Shown: positions 23,755 through 36,074 of the stretch, piece after piece | Layout of the letters: each line of letters begins with the position of its first letter | Position numbering within the stretch: position 1 is the stretch's first letter | DNA from: Henricia sp. BOLD:AAB3569 | Lineage: Eukaryota; Echinodermata; Asteroidea; Spinulosida; Echinasteridae | NCBI GenBank assembly: GCA_037783545.1 | Contig: JBBELK010001481.1 | Location: 39,864-103,863 of the forward strand | DNA length: 64,000 nt | Reading direction: 5' to 3' | The notes under the pieces: generated by a model | What the model was told of the DNA's origin: nothing | Databases searched by the model: none | What the model saw: the letters and a program-made list of their open reading frames with translations, nothing else | Translations under genes and position numbers: made by a program

Positions 23755-25398
23755 GTGTGTCCCAAATGCCGGCAAATTTGGAAATCAAGGAATTTTCCAA
23801 CCAACTTCAAATTTTGCATGCTCCAAACTGTATATATTCCGCACTTGTCATGCAAAATTGACATATTTTCGCTGGGAAATGACGGAGAAATTTCAGAGTT
23901 TAGGGAAAACGGAGCTCGGCTGCGTGGTTATTCCCCTAACCGTGGCTGTTGGGACACCCTGCGCCGCGCTGGTGTACATTTGTACGGCCGTTGACTCACC
24001 CCAGATTGTGACGGGAATTAGATCAAAGTGTGTCCCAAATGCCGGCAAATTTGGAAATCAAGGAATTTTCCAACCAACTTCAAATTTTGCATGCTCCAAA
24101 CTGTATATATTCCGCACTTGTCATGCAAAATTGACAGATTTTCGCTGGGAAATGACGGAGAAATTTCAGAGTTTAGGGAAAACGGAGCTCGGCTGCGTGG
24201 TTATTCCCCTAACCGTGGCTGTTGGGACACCCTGCGCCGCGCTGGTGTACATTTGTACGGCCGTTGACTCACCCCAGATTGTGACGGGAATTAGGTCAAA
24301 GTGTGTCCCAAATGCCGGCAAATTTGGAAATCAAGGAATTTTCCAACCAACTTCAAATTTTGCATGCTCCAAACTGTATATATTCCGCACTTGTCATGCA
24401 AAATTGACAGATTTTCGCTGGGAAATGACGGAGAAATTTCAGAGTTTAGGGAAAACGGAGCTCGGCTGCGTGGTTATTCCCCTAACCGTGGCTGTTGGGA
24501 CACCCTGCGCCGCGCTGGTGTACATTTGTACGGCCGTTGACTCACCCCAGATTGTGACGGGAATTAGGTCAAAGTGTGTCCCAAATGCCGGCAAATTTGG
24601 AAATCAAGGAATTTTCCAACCAACTTCAAATTTTGCATGCTCCAAACTGTATATATTCCGCACTTGTCATGCAAAATTGACAGATTTTCGCTGGGAAATG
24701 ACGGAGAAATTTCAGAGTTTAGGGAAAACGGAGCTCGGCTGCGTGGTTATTCCCCTAACCGTGGCTGTTGGGACACCCTGCGCCGCGCTGGTGTACATTT
24801 GTACGGCCGTTGACTCACCCCAGATTGTGACGGGAATTAGGTCAAAGTGTGTCCCAAATGCTGGCAAATTTGGAAATCAAGGAATTTTCCAACCAACTTC
24901 AAATTTTGCATGCTCCAAACTGTATATATTCCGCACTTGTCATGCAAAATTGACAGATTTTCGCTGGGAAATGACGGAGAAATTTCAGAGTTTAGGGAAA
25001 ACGGAGCTCGGCTGCGTGGTTATTCCCCTAACCGTGGCTGTTGGGACACCCTGCGCATGCGCCGCGCTGGTGTACATTTGTACGGCCGTTGACTCACCCC
25101 AGATTGTGACGGGAATTAGGTCAAAGTGTGTCCCAAATGCCGGCAAATTTGGAAATCAAGGAATTTTCCAACCAACTTCAAATTTTGCATGCTCCAAACT
25201 GTATATATTCCGCACTTGTCATGCAAAATTGACAGATTTTCGCTGGGAAATGACGGAGAAATTTCAGAGTTTAGGGAAAACGGAGCTCGGCTGCGTGGTT
25301 ATTCCCCTAACCGTGGCTGTTGGGACACCCTGCGCCGCGCTGGTGTACATTTGTACGGCCGTTGACTAATCCCAGATTGTGACGGGAATTAGGTCAAA
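23755..25398 (+). repeat. Domain II hexamer, second copy (1,644 bp)
   Basis: The monomers are 23755 (G110T), 24028, 24301, 24574, 24847 (GCTGGC, 279 form) and 25126 (TGACTAATCC). The stop-creating TAA is at 23,723-23,725 in the first copy and 25,367-25,369 in this one. The near-identity over 1.6 kb marks one of the most recent duplications in the window. Confidence 0.9.
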
Positions 25399-25672
25399 GT
25401 GTGTCCCAAATGCCGGCAAATTTGGAAATCAAGGAATTTTCCAACCAACTTCAAATTTTGCATGCTCCAAACTGTATATATTCCGCACTTGTCATGCAAA
25501 ATTGACAGATTTTCGCTGGGAAATGACGGAGAAATTTCAGAGTTTAGGGAAAACGGAGCTCGGCTGCGTGGTTATTCCCCTAACCGTGGCTGTTGGGACA
25601 CCCTGCGCATGCGCTGGTGTACATTTCTACGGCCGTTGACTCACCCCAGATTGTGACGGGAATTAGGTCAAA
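25399..25672 (+). repeat. 274-bp monomer form (representative)
   Basis: At phase 206-216 this form reads TGCGC-ATGCGC-TGG, one base longer than the 273 form. It is common in domains I and IV, rare in domain III (for example 30338, 32796, 35802) and absent from 14,728 to 25,398. It usually carries TTTCTACGG (G228C) in domains III and IV. Domain I has both TTTGTACGG and TTTCTACGG versions. Each copy shifts the array by one base, so it ends the long open frame that the 273 and 279 forms preserve. Confidence 0.9.
25605..25614 (+). promoter_or_regulatory. GCGCATGCGC palindrome in 274/279 forms (NRF-1-like core)
   Basis: The 274 and 279 forms contain the perfect 10-base palindrome GCGCATGCGC, which equals the core of the animal NRF-1 site. 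The flanking base (T or C) does not fit the preferred purine. The 273 form lacks it. It lies about 20-30 bases before TGACTCA. Function is unproven, and the relevance depends on the organism having an NRF-1 family protein. Confidence 0.2.
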
Positions 25673-27316
25673 GTGTGTCCCAAATGCCGGCAAATTTGGA
25701 AATCAAGGAATTTTCCAACCAACTTCAAATTTTGCATGCTCCAAACTGTATATATTCCGCACTTGTCATGCAAAATTGTCACATTTTCGCTGGGAAATGA
25801 CGGAGAAATTTCAGAGTTTAGGGAAAACGGAGCTCGGCTGCGTGGTTATTCCCCTAACCGTGGCTGTTGGGACACCCTGCGCCGCGCTGGTGTACATTTG
25901 TACGGCCGTTGACTCACCCCAGATTGTGACGGGAATTAGGTCAAAGTGTGTACCAAATGCCGGCAAATTTGGAAATCAAGGAATTTTCCAACCAACTTCA
26001 AATTTTGCATGCTCCAAACTGTATATATTCCGCACTTGTCATGCAAAATTGACAGATTTTCGCTGGGAAATGACGGAGAAATTTCAGAGTTTAGGGAAAA
26101 CGGAGCTCGGCTGCGTGGTTATTCCCCTAACCGTGGCTGTTGGGACACCCTGCGCCGCCCTGGTGTACATTTGTACGGCCGTTGACTCACCCCAGATTGT
26201 GACGGGAATTAGGTCAAAGTGTGTCCCAAATGCTGGCAAATTTGGAAATCAAGGAATTTTCCAACCAACTTCAAATTTTGCATGCTCCAAACTGTATATA
26301 TTCCGCACTTGTCATGCAAAATTGACCGATTTTCGCTGGGAAATGACGGAGAAATTTCAGAGTTTAGGGAAAACGGAGCTCGGCTGCGTGGTTATTCCCC
26401 TAACCGTGGCTGTTGGGACACCCTGCGCCGCGCTGGTGTACATTTCTACGGCCGTTGACTCACCCCAGATTGTGACGGGAATTAGGTCAAAGTGTGTCCC
26501 AAATGCCGGCAAATTTGGAAATCAAGGAATTTTCCAACCAACTTCAAATTTTGCATGCTCCGAACTGTATATATTCCGCACTTGTCATGCAAAATTGACA
26601 GATTTTCGCTGGGAAATGACGGAGAAATTTCAGAGTTTAGGGAAAACGGAGCTTGGCTGCGTGGTTATTTCCCTAACCGTGGCTGTTGGGACACCCTGCG
26701 CCGCGCTGGTGTACATTTGTACGGCCGATGACTCACCCCAGATTGTGACGGGAATTAGGTCAAAGTGTGTCCCAAATGCCGGCAATTTTGGAAATCAAGG
26801 AAATTTCCAACCAACTTCAAATTTTGCATGCTCCAAACTGTATATATTCCGCACTTGTCATGCAAAATTGACAGATTTTCGCTGGGAAATGACGGAGAAA
26901 TTTCAGAGTTTAGGGAAAACGGAGCTCGGCTGCGTGGTTATTCCCCTAACCGTGGCTGTTGGGACACCCTGCGCCGCGCTGGTGTACATTTGTACGGCCG
27001 TTGACTCACCCCAGATTGTGACGGGAATTAGGTCAAAGTGTGTCCCAAATGCCGGCAAATTTGGAAATCAAGGAATTTTCCAACCAACTTCAATTTTTGC
27101 ATGCTCCAAACTGTATATATTCCGCACTTGTCATGCAAAATTGACAGATTTTCGCTGGGAAATGACGGAGAAATTTCAGAGTTTAGGGAAAACGGAGCTC
27201 GGCTGCGTGGTTATTCCCCTAACCGTGGCTGTTGGGACACCCTGCGCATGCGCCGCGCTGGTGTACATTTGTACGGCCGTTGACTCACCCCAGATTGTGA
27301 CGGGAATTAGGTCAAA

Positions 27317-28141
27317 GTGTGTCCCAAATGCCGGCAAATTTGGAAATCAAGGAATTTTCCAACCAACTTCAAATTTTGCATGCTCCAAACTGTATATATT
27401 CCGCACTTGTCATGCAAAATTGACAGATTTTCGCTGGGAAATGACGGAGAAATTTCAGAGTTTAGGGAAAACGGAGCTCGGCTGCGTGGTTATTCCCCTA
27501 ACCGTGGCTGTTGGGACACCCTGCGCATGCGCCGCGCTGGTGTACATTTGTACGGCCGTTGACTCACCCCAGATTGTGACGGCAATTAGGTCAAAGTGTG
27601 TCCCAAATGCCGGCAAATTTGGAAATCAAGGAATTTTCCAACCAACTTCAAATTTTGCATGCTCCAAACTGTATATATTCCGCACTTGTCATGCAAAATT
27701 GACAGATTTTCGCTGGGAAATGACGGAGAAATTTCAGAGTTTAGGGAAAACGGAGCTCGGCTGCGTGGTTATTCCCCTAACCGTGGCTGTTGGGACACCC
27801 TGCGCCGCGCTGGTGTACATTTGTACGGCCGTTGACTCATCCCAGATTGTGACGGGAATTAGGTCAAAGTGTGTCCCAAATGCCGGCAAATTTGGAAATC
27901 AAGGAATTTTCCAACCAACTTCAAATTTTGCATGCTCCAAACTGTATATATTCCGCACTTGTCATGCAAAATTGACATATTTTCGCTGGGAAATGACGGA
28001 GAAATTTCAGAGTTTAGGGAAAACGGAGCTCGGCTGCGTGGTTATTCCCCTAACCGTGGCTGTTGGGACACCCTGCGCCGCGCTGGTGTACATTTGTACT
28101 GCCGTTGACTCACCCCAGATTGTGACGGGAATTAGGTCAAA
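27317..28141 (+). repeat. 825-bp trimer, copy 1
   Basis: The monomers are the 279 form (27317), then one ending GACTCATCCC (27596), then G110T with TGTACTGCC (27869). GACGGCAATTAGG near 27,583 is private to this copy. The trimer is tandem with copy 2 at an offset of 825 bases. Confidence 0.85.
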
Positions 28142-28966
28142 GTGTGTCCCAAATGCCGGCAAATTTGGAAATCAAGGAATTTTCCAACCAACTTCAAATT
28201 TTGCATGCTCCAAACTGTATATATTCCGCACTTGTCATGCAAAATTGACAGATTTTCGCTGGGAAATGACGGAGAAATTTCAGAGTTTAGGGAAAACGGA
28301 GCTCGGCTGCGTGGTTATTCCCCTAACCGTGGCTGTTGGGACACCCTGCGCATGCGCCGCGCTGGTGTACATTTGTACGGCCGTTGACTCACCCCAGATT
28401 GTGACGGGAATTAGGTCAAAGTGTGTCCCAAATGCCGGCAAATTTGGAAATCAAGGAATTTTCCAACCAACTTCAAATTTTGCATGCTCCAAACTGTATA
28501 TATTCCGCACTTGTCATGCAAAATTGACAGATTTTCGCTGGGAAATGACGGAGAAATTTCAGAGTTTAGGGAAAACGGAGCTCGGCTGCGTGGTTATTCC
28601 CCTAACCGTGGCTGTTGGGACACCCTGCGCCGCGCTGGTGTACATTTGTACGGCCGTTGACTCATCCCAGATTGTGACGGGAATTAGGTCAAAGTGTGTC
28701 CCAAATGCCGGCAAATTTGGAAATCAAGGAATTTTCCAACCAACTTCAAATTTTGCATGCTCCAAACTGTATATATTCCGCACTTGTCATGCAAAATTGA
28801 CATATTTTCGCTGGGAAATGACGGAGAAATTTCAGAGTTTAGGGAAAACGGAGCTCGGCTGCGTGGTTATTCCCCTAACCGTGGCTGTTGGGACACCCTG
28901 CGCCGCGCTGGTGTACATTTGTACTGCCGTTGACTCACCCCAGATTGTGACGGGAATTAGGTCAAA
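28142..28966 (+). repeat. 825-bp trimer, copy 2
   Basis: The order is the same as copy 1: 28142 (279 form), 28421 (GACTCATCCC) and 28694 (G110T, TGTACTGCC). Confidence 0.85.
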
Positions 28967-30611
28967 GTGTGTCCCAAATGCCGGCAAATTTGGAAATCAA
29001 GGAATTTTCCAACCAACTTCAAATTTTGCATGCTCCAAACTGTATATATTCCGCACTTGTCATGCAAAATTGTCACATTTTCGCTGGGAAATGACGGAGA
29101 AATTTCAGAGTTTAGGGAAAACGGAGCTCGGCTGCGTGGTTATTCCCCTAACCGTGGCTGTTGGGACACCCTGCGCCGCGCTGGTGTACATTTGTACGGC
29201 CGTTGACTCACCCCAGATTGTGACGGGAATTAGGTCAAAGTGTGTCCCAAATGCCGGCAAATTTGGAAATCAAGGAATTTTCCAACCAACTTCAAATTTT
29301 GCATGCTCCAAACTGTATATATTCCGCACTTGTCATGCAAAATTGACAGATTTTCGCTGGGAAATGACGGAGAAATTTCAGAGTTTAGGGAAAACGGAGC
29401 TCGGCTGCGTGGTTATTTCCCTAACCGTGGCTGTTGGGACACCCTGCGCCGCGCTGGTGTACATTTGTACGGCCGTTGACTCACCCCAGATTGTGACGGG
29501 AATTAGGTCAAAGTGTGTCCCAAATGCCGGCAAATTTGGAAATCAAGGAATTTTCCAACCAACTTCAAATTTTGCATGCTCCAAACTGTATATATTCCGC
29601 ACTTGTCATGCAAAATTGACAGATTTTCGCTGGGAAATGACGGAGAAATTTCAGAGTTTAGGGAAAACGGAGCTCGGCTGCGTGGTGATTCCCCTAACCG
29701 TGGCTGTTGGGACACCCTGCGCATGCGCCGCGCTGGTGTACATTTGTACGGCCGTTGACTCACCCCAGATTGTGACGGGAATTAGGTCAAAGTGTGTCCC
29801 AAATGCCGGCAAATTTGGAAATCAAGGAATTTTCCAACCAACTTCAAATTTTGCATGCTCCAAACTGTATATATTCCGCACTTGTCATGCAAAATTGACA
29901 GATTTTCGCTGGGAAATGACGGAGAAATTTCAGAGTTTAGGGAAAACGGAGCTCGGCTGCGTGGTTATTCCCCTAACCGTGGCTGTTGGGACACCCTGCG
30001 CCGCGCTGGTGTACATTTGTACGGCCGTTGACTCATCCCAGATTGTGACGGGAATTAGGTCAAAGTGTGTCCCAAATGCCGGCAAATTTGGAAATCAAGG
30101 AATTTTCCAACCAACTTCAAATTTTGCATGCTCCAAACTGTATATATTCCGCACTTGTCATGCAAAATTGACATATTTTCGCTGGGAAATGACGGAGAAA
30201 TTTCAGAGTTTAGGGAAAACGGAGCTCGGCTGCGTGGTTATTCCCCTAACCGTGGCTGTTGGGACACCCTGCACCGCGCTGGTGTACATTTGTACTGCCG
30301 TTGACTCACCCCAGATTGTGACGGGAATTAGGTCAAAGTGTGTCCCAAATGCCGGCAAATTTGGAAATCAAGGAATTTTCCAACCAACTTCAAATTTTGC
30401 ATGCTCCAAACTGTATATATTCCGCACTTGTCATGCAAAATTGACAGATTTTCGCTGGGAAATGACGGAGAAATTTCAGAGTTTAGGGAAAACGGAGCTC
30501 GGCTGCGTGGTTATTCCCCTAACCGTGGCTGTTGGGACACCCTGCGCATGCGCTGGTGTACATTTCTACGGCCGTTGACTCACCCCAGATTGTGACGGGA
30601 ATTAGGTCAAA
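28967..30611 (+). repeat. Domain III superunit 2, six monomers
   Basis: The unit opens with TTGTCACATTTT (28967), then 29240 (TTATTTCCC), a third copy of the 825-bp trimer (29513, 29792, 30065; here with GTGGTGATTCC and CTGCACCGCG) and a 274-form monomer with TTTCTACGG (30338). Confidence 0.75.
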
Positions 30612-33069
30612 GTGTGTCCCAAATGCCGGCAAATTTGGAAATCAAGGAATTTTCCAACCAACTTCAAATTTTGCATGCTCCAAACTGTATATATTCCGCA
30701 CTTGTCATGCAAAATTGTCACATTTTCGCTGGGAAATGACGGAGAAATTTCAGAGTTTAGGGAAAACGGAGCTCGGCTGCGTGGTTATTCCCCTAACCGT
30801 GGCTGTTGAGACACCCTGCGCCGCGCTGGTGTACATTTGTACGGCCGTTGACTCACCCCAGATTGTGACGGGAATTAGGTCAAAGTGTGTCCCAAATGCC
30901 GGCAAATTTGGAAATCAAGGAATTTTCCAACCAACTTCAAATTTTGCATGCTCCAAACTGTATATATTCCGCACTTGTCATGCAAAATTGACAGATTTTC
31001 GCTGGGAAATGACGGAGAAATTTCAGAGTTTAGGGAAAACGGAGCTCGGCTGCGTGGTTATCCCCCTAACCGTGGCTGTTGGGACACCCTGCGCCGCGCT
31101 GGTGTACATTTGTACGGCCGTTGACTCACCCCAGATTGTGACGGGAACTAGGTCAAAGTGTGTCCCAAATGCCGGCAAATTTGGAAATCAAGGAATTTTC
31201 CAACCAACTTCAAATTTTGCATGCTCCAAACTGTATATATTCCGCACTTGTCATGCAAAATTGACAGATTTTCGCTGGGAAATGACGGAGAAATTTCAGA
31301 GTTTAGGGAAAACGGAGCTCGGCTGCGTGGTTATTCCCCTAACCGTAGCTGTTGGGACACCCTGCGCCGCGCTGGTGTACATTTCTACGGCCGTTGACTC
31401 ACCCCAGATTGTGACGGGAATTAGGTCAAAGTGTGTCCCAAATGCCGGCAAATTTGGAAATCAAGGAATTTTCCAACCAACTTCAAATTTTGCATGTTCC
31501 AAACTGTATATATTCCGCACTTGTCATGCAAAATTGACAGATTTTCGCTGGGAAATGACGGAGAAATTTCAGAGTTTAGGGAAAACGGAGCTCGGCTGCG
31601 TGGTTATTTCCCTAACCGTGGCTGTTGGGACACCCTGCGCCGCGCTGGTGTACATTTGTACGGCCGATGACTCACCCCAGATTGTGACGGGAATTAGGTC
31701 AAAGTGTGTCCCAAATGCCGGCAATTTTGGAAATCAAGGAAATTTCCAACCAACTTCAAATTTTGCATGCTCCAAACTGTATATATTCCGCACTTGTCAT
31801 GCAAAATTGACAGATTTTCGCTGGGAAATGACGGAGAAATTTCAGAGTTTAGGGAAAACGGAGCTCGGCTGCGTGGTTATTTCCCTAACCGTGGCTGTTG
31901 GGACACCCTGCGCCGCGCTGGTGTACATTTGTACGGCCGTTGACTCACCCCAGATTGTGACGGGAATTAGGTCAAAGTGTGTCCCAAATGCCGGCAAATT
32001 TGGAAATCAATTAATTTTCCAACCAACTTCAAATTTTGCATGCTCCAAACTGTATATATTCCGCACTTGTCATGCAAAATTGACAGATTTTCGCTGGGAA
32101 ATGACGGAGAAATTTCAGAGTTTAGGGAAAACGGAGCTCGGCTGCGTGGTTATTTCCCTAACCGTGGCTGTTGGGACACCCTGCGCCGCGCTGGTGTACA
32201 TTTGTACGGCCGTTGACTCACCCCAGATTGTGACGGGAATTAGGTCAAAGTGTGTCCCAAATGCCGGCAAATTTGGAAATCAAGGAATTTTCCAACCAAC
32301 TTCAAATTTTGCATGCTCCAAACTGTATATATTCCGCACTTGTCATGCAAAATTGACAGATTTTCGCTGGGAAATGACGGAGAAATTTCAGAGTTTAGGG
32401 AAAACGGAGCTCGGCTGCGTGGTTATTCCCCTAACCGTGGCTGTTGGGACACCCTGCGCCGCGCTGGTGTACATTTGTACGGCCGTTGACTCATCCCAGA
32501 TTGTGACGGGAATTAGGTCAAAGTGTGTCCCAAATGCCGGCAAATTTGGAAATCAAGGAATTTTCCAACCAACTTCAAATTTTGCATGCTCCAAACTGTA
32601 TATATTCCGCACTTGTCATGCAAAATTGACATATTTTCGCTGGGAAGTGACGGAGAAATTTCAGAGTTTAGGGAAAACGGAGCTCGGCTGCGTGGTTATT
32701 CCCCTAACCGTGGCTGTTGGGACACCCTGCACCGCGCTGGTGTACATTTGTACTGCCGTTGACTCACCCCAGATTGTGACGGGAATTAGGTCAAAGTGTG
32801 TCCCAAATGCCGGCAAATTTGGAAATCAAGGAATTTTCCAACCAACTTCAAATTTTGCATGCTCCAAACTGTATATATTCCGCACTTGTCATGCAAAATT
32901 GACAGATTTTCGCTGGGAAATGACGGAGAAATTTCAGAGTTTAGGGAAAACGGAGCTCGGCTGCGTGGTTATTCCCCTAACCGTGGCTGTTGGGACACCC
33001 TGCGCATGCGCTGGTGTACATTTCTACGGCCGTTGACTCACCCCAGATTGTGACGGGAATTAGGTCAAA
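30612..33069 (+). repeat. Domain III superunit 3, nine monomers (2,458 bp)
   Basis: The unit opens with TTGTCACATTTT (30612). Next come 30885 (TATCCCCCTAACC, ending GGGAACTAGG), 31158 (CCGTAGCTG, TTTCTACGG), 31431 (TTATTTCCC, GCCGATGAC), 31704 (A22T/T39A), 31977 (CAATTAATTTT), 32250 (GACTCATCCC), 32523 (G110T, GGAAGTGACGG, CTGCACCGCG) and 32796 (274 form, TTTCTACGG). It is shorter than superunit 4 but has a similar core order. Confidence 0.75.
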
Positions 33070-36000
33070 GTGTGTCCCAAATGCCGGCAAATTTGGAAAT
33101 CAAGGAATTTTCCAACCAACTTCAAATTTTGCATGCTCCAAACTGTATATATTCCGCACTTGTCATGCAAATTGTCACATTTTCGCTGGGAAATGACGGA
33201 GAAATTTCAGAGTTTAGGGAAAACGGAGCTCGGCTGCGTGGTTATTCCCCTAACCGTGGCTGTTGGGACACCCTGCGCCGCGCTGGTGTACATTTGTACG
33301 GCCGTTGACTCACCCCAGATTGTGACGGGAATTAGGTCAAAGTGTGTCCCAAATGCCGGCAAATTTGGAAATCAAGGAATTTTCCAACCAACTTCAAATT
33401 TTGCATGCTCCAAACTGTATATATTCCGCACTTGTCATGCAAAATTGACAGATTTTCGCTGGGAAATGACGGAGAAATTTCAGAGTTTAGGGAAAACGGA
33501 GCTCGGCTGCGTGGTTATTCCCCTAACCGTGGCTGTTGGGACACCCTGCGCCGCGCTGGTGTACATTTGTACGGCCGTTGACTCACCCCAGATTGTGACG
33601 GGAACTAGGTCAAAGTGTGTCCCAAATGCCGGCAAATTTGGAAATCAAGGAATTTTCCAACCAACTTCAAATTTTGCATGCTCCAAACTGTATATATTCC
33701 GCACTTGTCATGCAAAATTGACAGATTTTCGCTGGAAATGACGGAGAAATTTCAGAGTTTAGGGAAAACGGAGCTCGGCTGCGTGGTTATTCCCCTAACC
33801 GTGGCTGTTGGGACACCCTGCGCATGCGCCGCGCTGGTGTACATTTGTACGGCCGTTGACTCACCCCAGATTGTGACGGGAATTAGGTCAAAGTGTGTCC
33901 CAAATGCCGGCAAATTTGGAAATCAAGGAATTTCCAACCAACTTCAAATTTTGCATGCTCCAAACAGTATATATTCCGCACTTGTCATGCAAAATTGACA
34001 GATTTTCGCTGGGAAATGACGGAGAAATTTCAGAGTTTAGGGAAAACGGAGCTCGGCTGCGTGGTTATTCCCCTAACCGTGGCTGTTGGGACACCCTGCG
34101 CCGCCCTGGTGTACATTTGTACGGCCGTTGACTCACCCCAGATTGTGACGGGAATTAGGTCAAAGTGTGTCCCAAATGCCGGCAAATTTGGAAATCAAGG
34201 AATTTTCCAACCAACTTCAAATTTTGCATGCTCCAAACTGTATATATTCCGCACTTGTCATGCAAAATTGACCGATTTTCGCTGGGAAATGACGGAGAAA
34301 TTTCAGAGTTTAGGGAAAACGGAGCTCGGCTGCGTGGTTATTCCCCTAACCGTGGCTGTTGGGACACCCTGCGCCGCGCTGGTGTACATTTCTACGGCCG
34401 TTGACTCACCCCAGATTGTGACGGGAATTAGGTCAAAGTGTGTCCCCAAATGCCGGCAAATTTGGAAATCAAGGAATTTTCCAACCAACTTCAAATTTTG
34501 CATGCTCCAAACTGTATATATTCCGCACTTGTCATGCAAAATTGACAGATTTTCGCTGGGAAATGACGGAGAAATTTCAGAGTTTTGGGAAAACGGAGCT
34601 CGGCTGCGTGGTTATTTCCCTAACCGTGGCTGTTGGGACACCCTGCGCCGCGCTGGTGTACATTTGTACGGCCGTTGACTCACCCCAGATTGTGACGGGA
34701 ATTAGGTCAAAGTGTGTCCCAAATGCCGGCAAATTTGGAAATCAATTAATTTTCCAACCAACTTCAAATTTTGCATGCTCCAAACTGTATATATTCCGCA
34801 CTTGTCATGCAAAATTGACAGATTTTCGCTGGGAAATGACGGAGAAATTTCAGAGTTTAGGGAAAACGGAGCTCGGCTGCGTGGTTATTTCCCTAACCGT
34901 GGCTGTTGGGACACCCTGCGCCGCGCTGGTGTACATTTGTACGGCCGATGACTCACCCCAGATTGTGACGGGAATTAGGTCAAAGTGTGTCCCAAATGCC
35001 GGCAATTTTGGAAATCAAGAAATTTCCAACCAACTTCAAATTTTGCATGCTCCAAAACTGTATATATTCCGCACTTGTCATGCAAAATTGACAGATTTTC
35101 GCTGGGAAATGACGGAGAAATTTCAGAGTTTAGGGAAAACGGAGCTCGGCTGCGTGGTTATTCCCCTAACCGTGGCTGTTGGGACACCCTGCGCCGCCCT
35201 GGTGTACATTTGTACGGCCGTTGACTCACCCCAGATTGTGACGGGAATTAGGTCAAAGTGTGTCCCAAATGCCGGCAAATTTGGAAATCAAGGAATTTTC
35301 CAACCAACTTCAAATTTTGCATGCTCCAAACTGTATATATTCCGCACTTGTCATGCAAAATTGACCGATTTTCGCTGGGAAATGACGGAGAAATTTCAGA
35401 GTTTAGGGAAAACGGAGCTCGGCTGCGTGGTTATTCCCCTAACCGTGGCTGTTGGGACACCCTGCGCCGCGCTGGTGTACATTTCTACGGCCGTTGACTC
35501 ACCCCAGATTGTGACGGGAATTAGGTCAAAGTGTGTCCCAAATGCCGGCAAATTTGGAAATCAAGGAATTTTCCAACCAACTTCAAATTTTGCATGCTCC
35601 AAACTGTATATATTCCGCACTTGTCATGCAAAATTGACAGATTTTCGCTGGAAATGACGGAGAAATTTCAGAGTTTAGGGAAAACGGAGCTCGCTGCGTG
35701 GTTATTTCCCTAACCGTGGCTGTTGGGACACCCTGCGCCGCGCTGGTGTACATTTGTACGGCCGATGACTCACCCCAGATTGTGACGGGAATTAGGTCAA
35801 AGTGTGTCCCAAATGCCGGCAATTTGGAAATCAAGGAAATTTCCAACCAACTTCAAATTTTGCATGCTCCAAACTGTATATATTCCGCACTTGTCATGCA
35901 AAATTGACAGATTTTCGCTGGGAAATGACGGAGAAATTTCAGAGTTTAGGGAAAACGGAGCTCGGCTGCGTGGTTATTCCCCTAACCGTGGCTGTTGGGA

Positions 36001-36074
36001 CACCCTGCGCATGCGCTGGTGTACATTTCTACGGCCGTTGACTCACCCCAGATTGTGACGGGAATTAGGTCAAA
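33070..36074 (+). repeat. Domain III superunit 4, eleven monomers (3,005 bp)
   Basis: The unit opens with the TTGTCACATTTT type (33070), then 33342 (ending GGGAACTAGG), 33615 (279 form), 33893 (GCCGCCCTGG), 34165 (TTGACCGATT, TTTCTACGG), about 34438 (TTATTTCCC), 34712 (CAATTAATTTT, GCCGATGAC), 34985 (A22T/T39A, GCCGCCCTGG), 35258 (TTGACCGATT), 35531 and 35802. The same order recurs 3,005 bases later. It is rich in single-base indels. Confidence 0.8.

Larger units (their letters stand above)
14728..25398 (+). repeat. Domain II: homogeneous 273/279 block without 274 forms
   Basis: Thirty-nine monomers, 35 of 273 and 4 of 279 bases, account exactly for 10,671 bp, so there is no other net indel. 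The recurrent markers are G110T (TTGACATATT), TTTAAGG (G149A), TTTAGAG (G150A), TTTTCCATGC and stop-creating changes in the terminal TGACTCACC: TGACTGACC (16099, 17197, 18016, 18562, 19381, 20200) and TGACTAATCC (23482, 25126). Several blocks are nearly exact tandem duplications, which makes this the youngest-looking part of the window. Confidence 0.8.
25673..28966 (+). repeat. Domain III superunit 1, twelve monomers
   Basis: The unit opens with the TTGTCACATTTT monomer (25673) and runs to the next one at 28967. It includes 26219 (GCTGGC, TTGACCGATT, TTTCTACGG), 26492 (TTATTTCCC, GCCGATGAC), 26765 (A22T with T39A), 27038 (CAATTTTTGC, 279 form) and two copies of an 825-bp trimer. Confidence 0.7.

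Noticed and set aside
25593..30578. A 1,661-codon open frame, and others of 573 to 1,090 codons, as protein-coding genes
   Set aside because: They are the satellite read in the one frame that 273 = 3 x 91 keeps open. They begin and end wherever a 274 form or a stop-creating variant falls, show no codon constraint, and have no non-repeat domain or promoter context.
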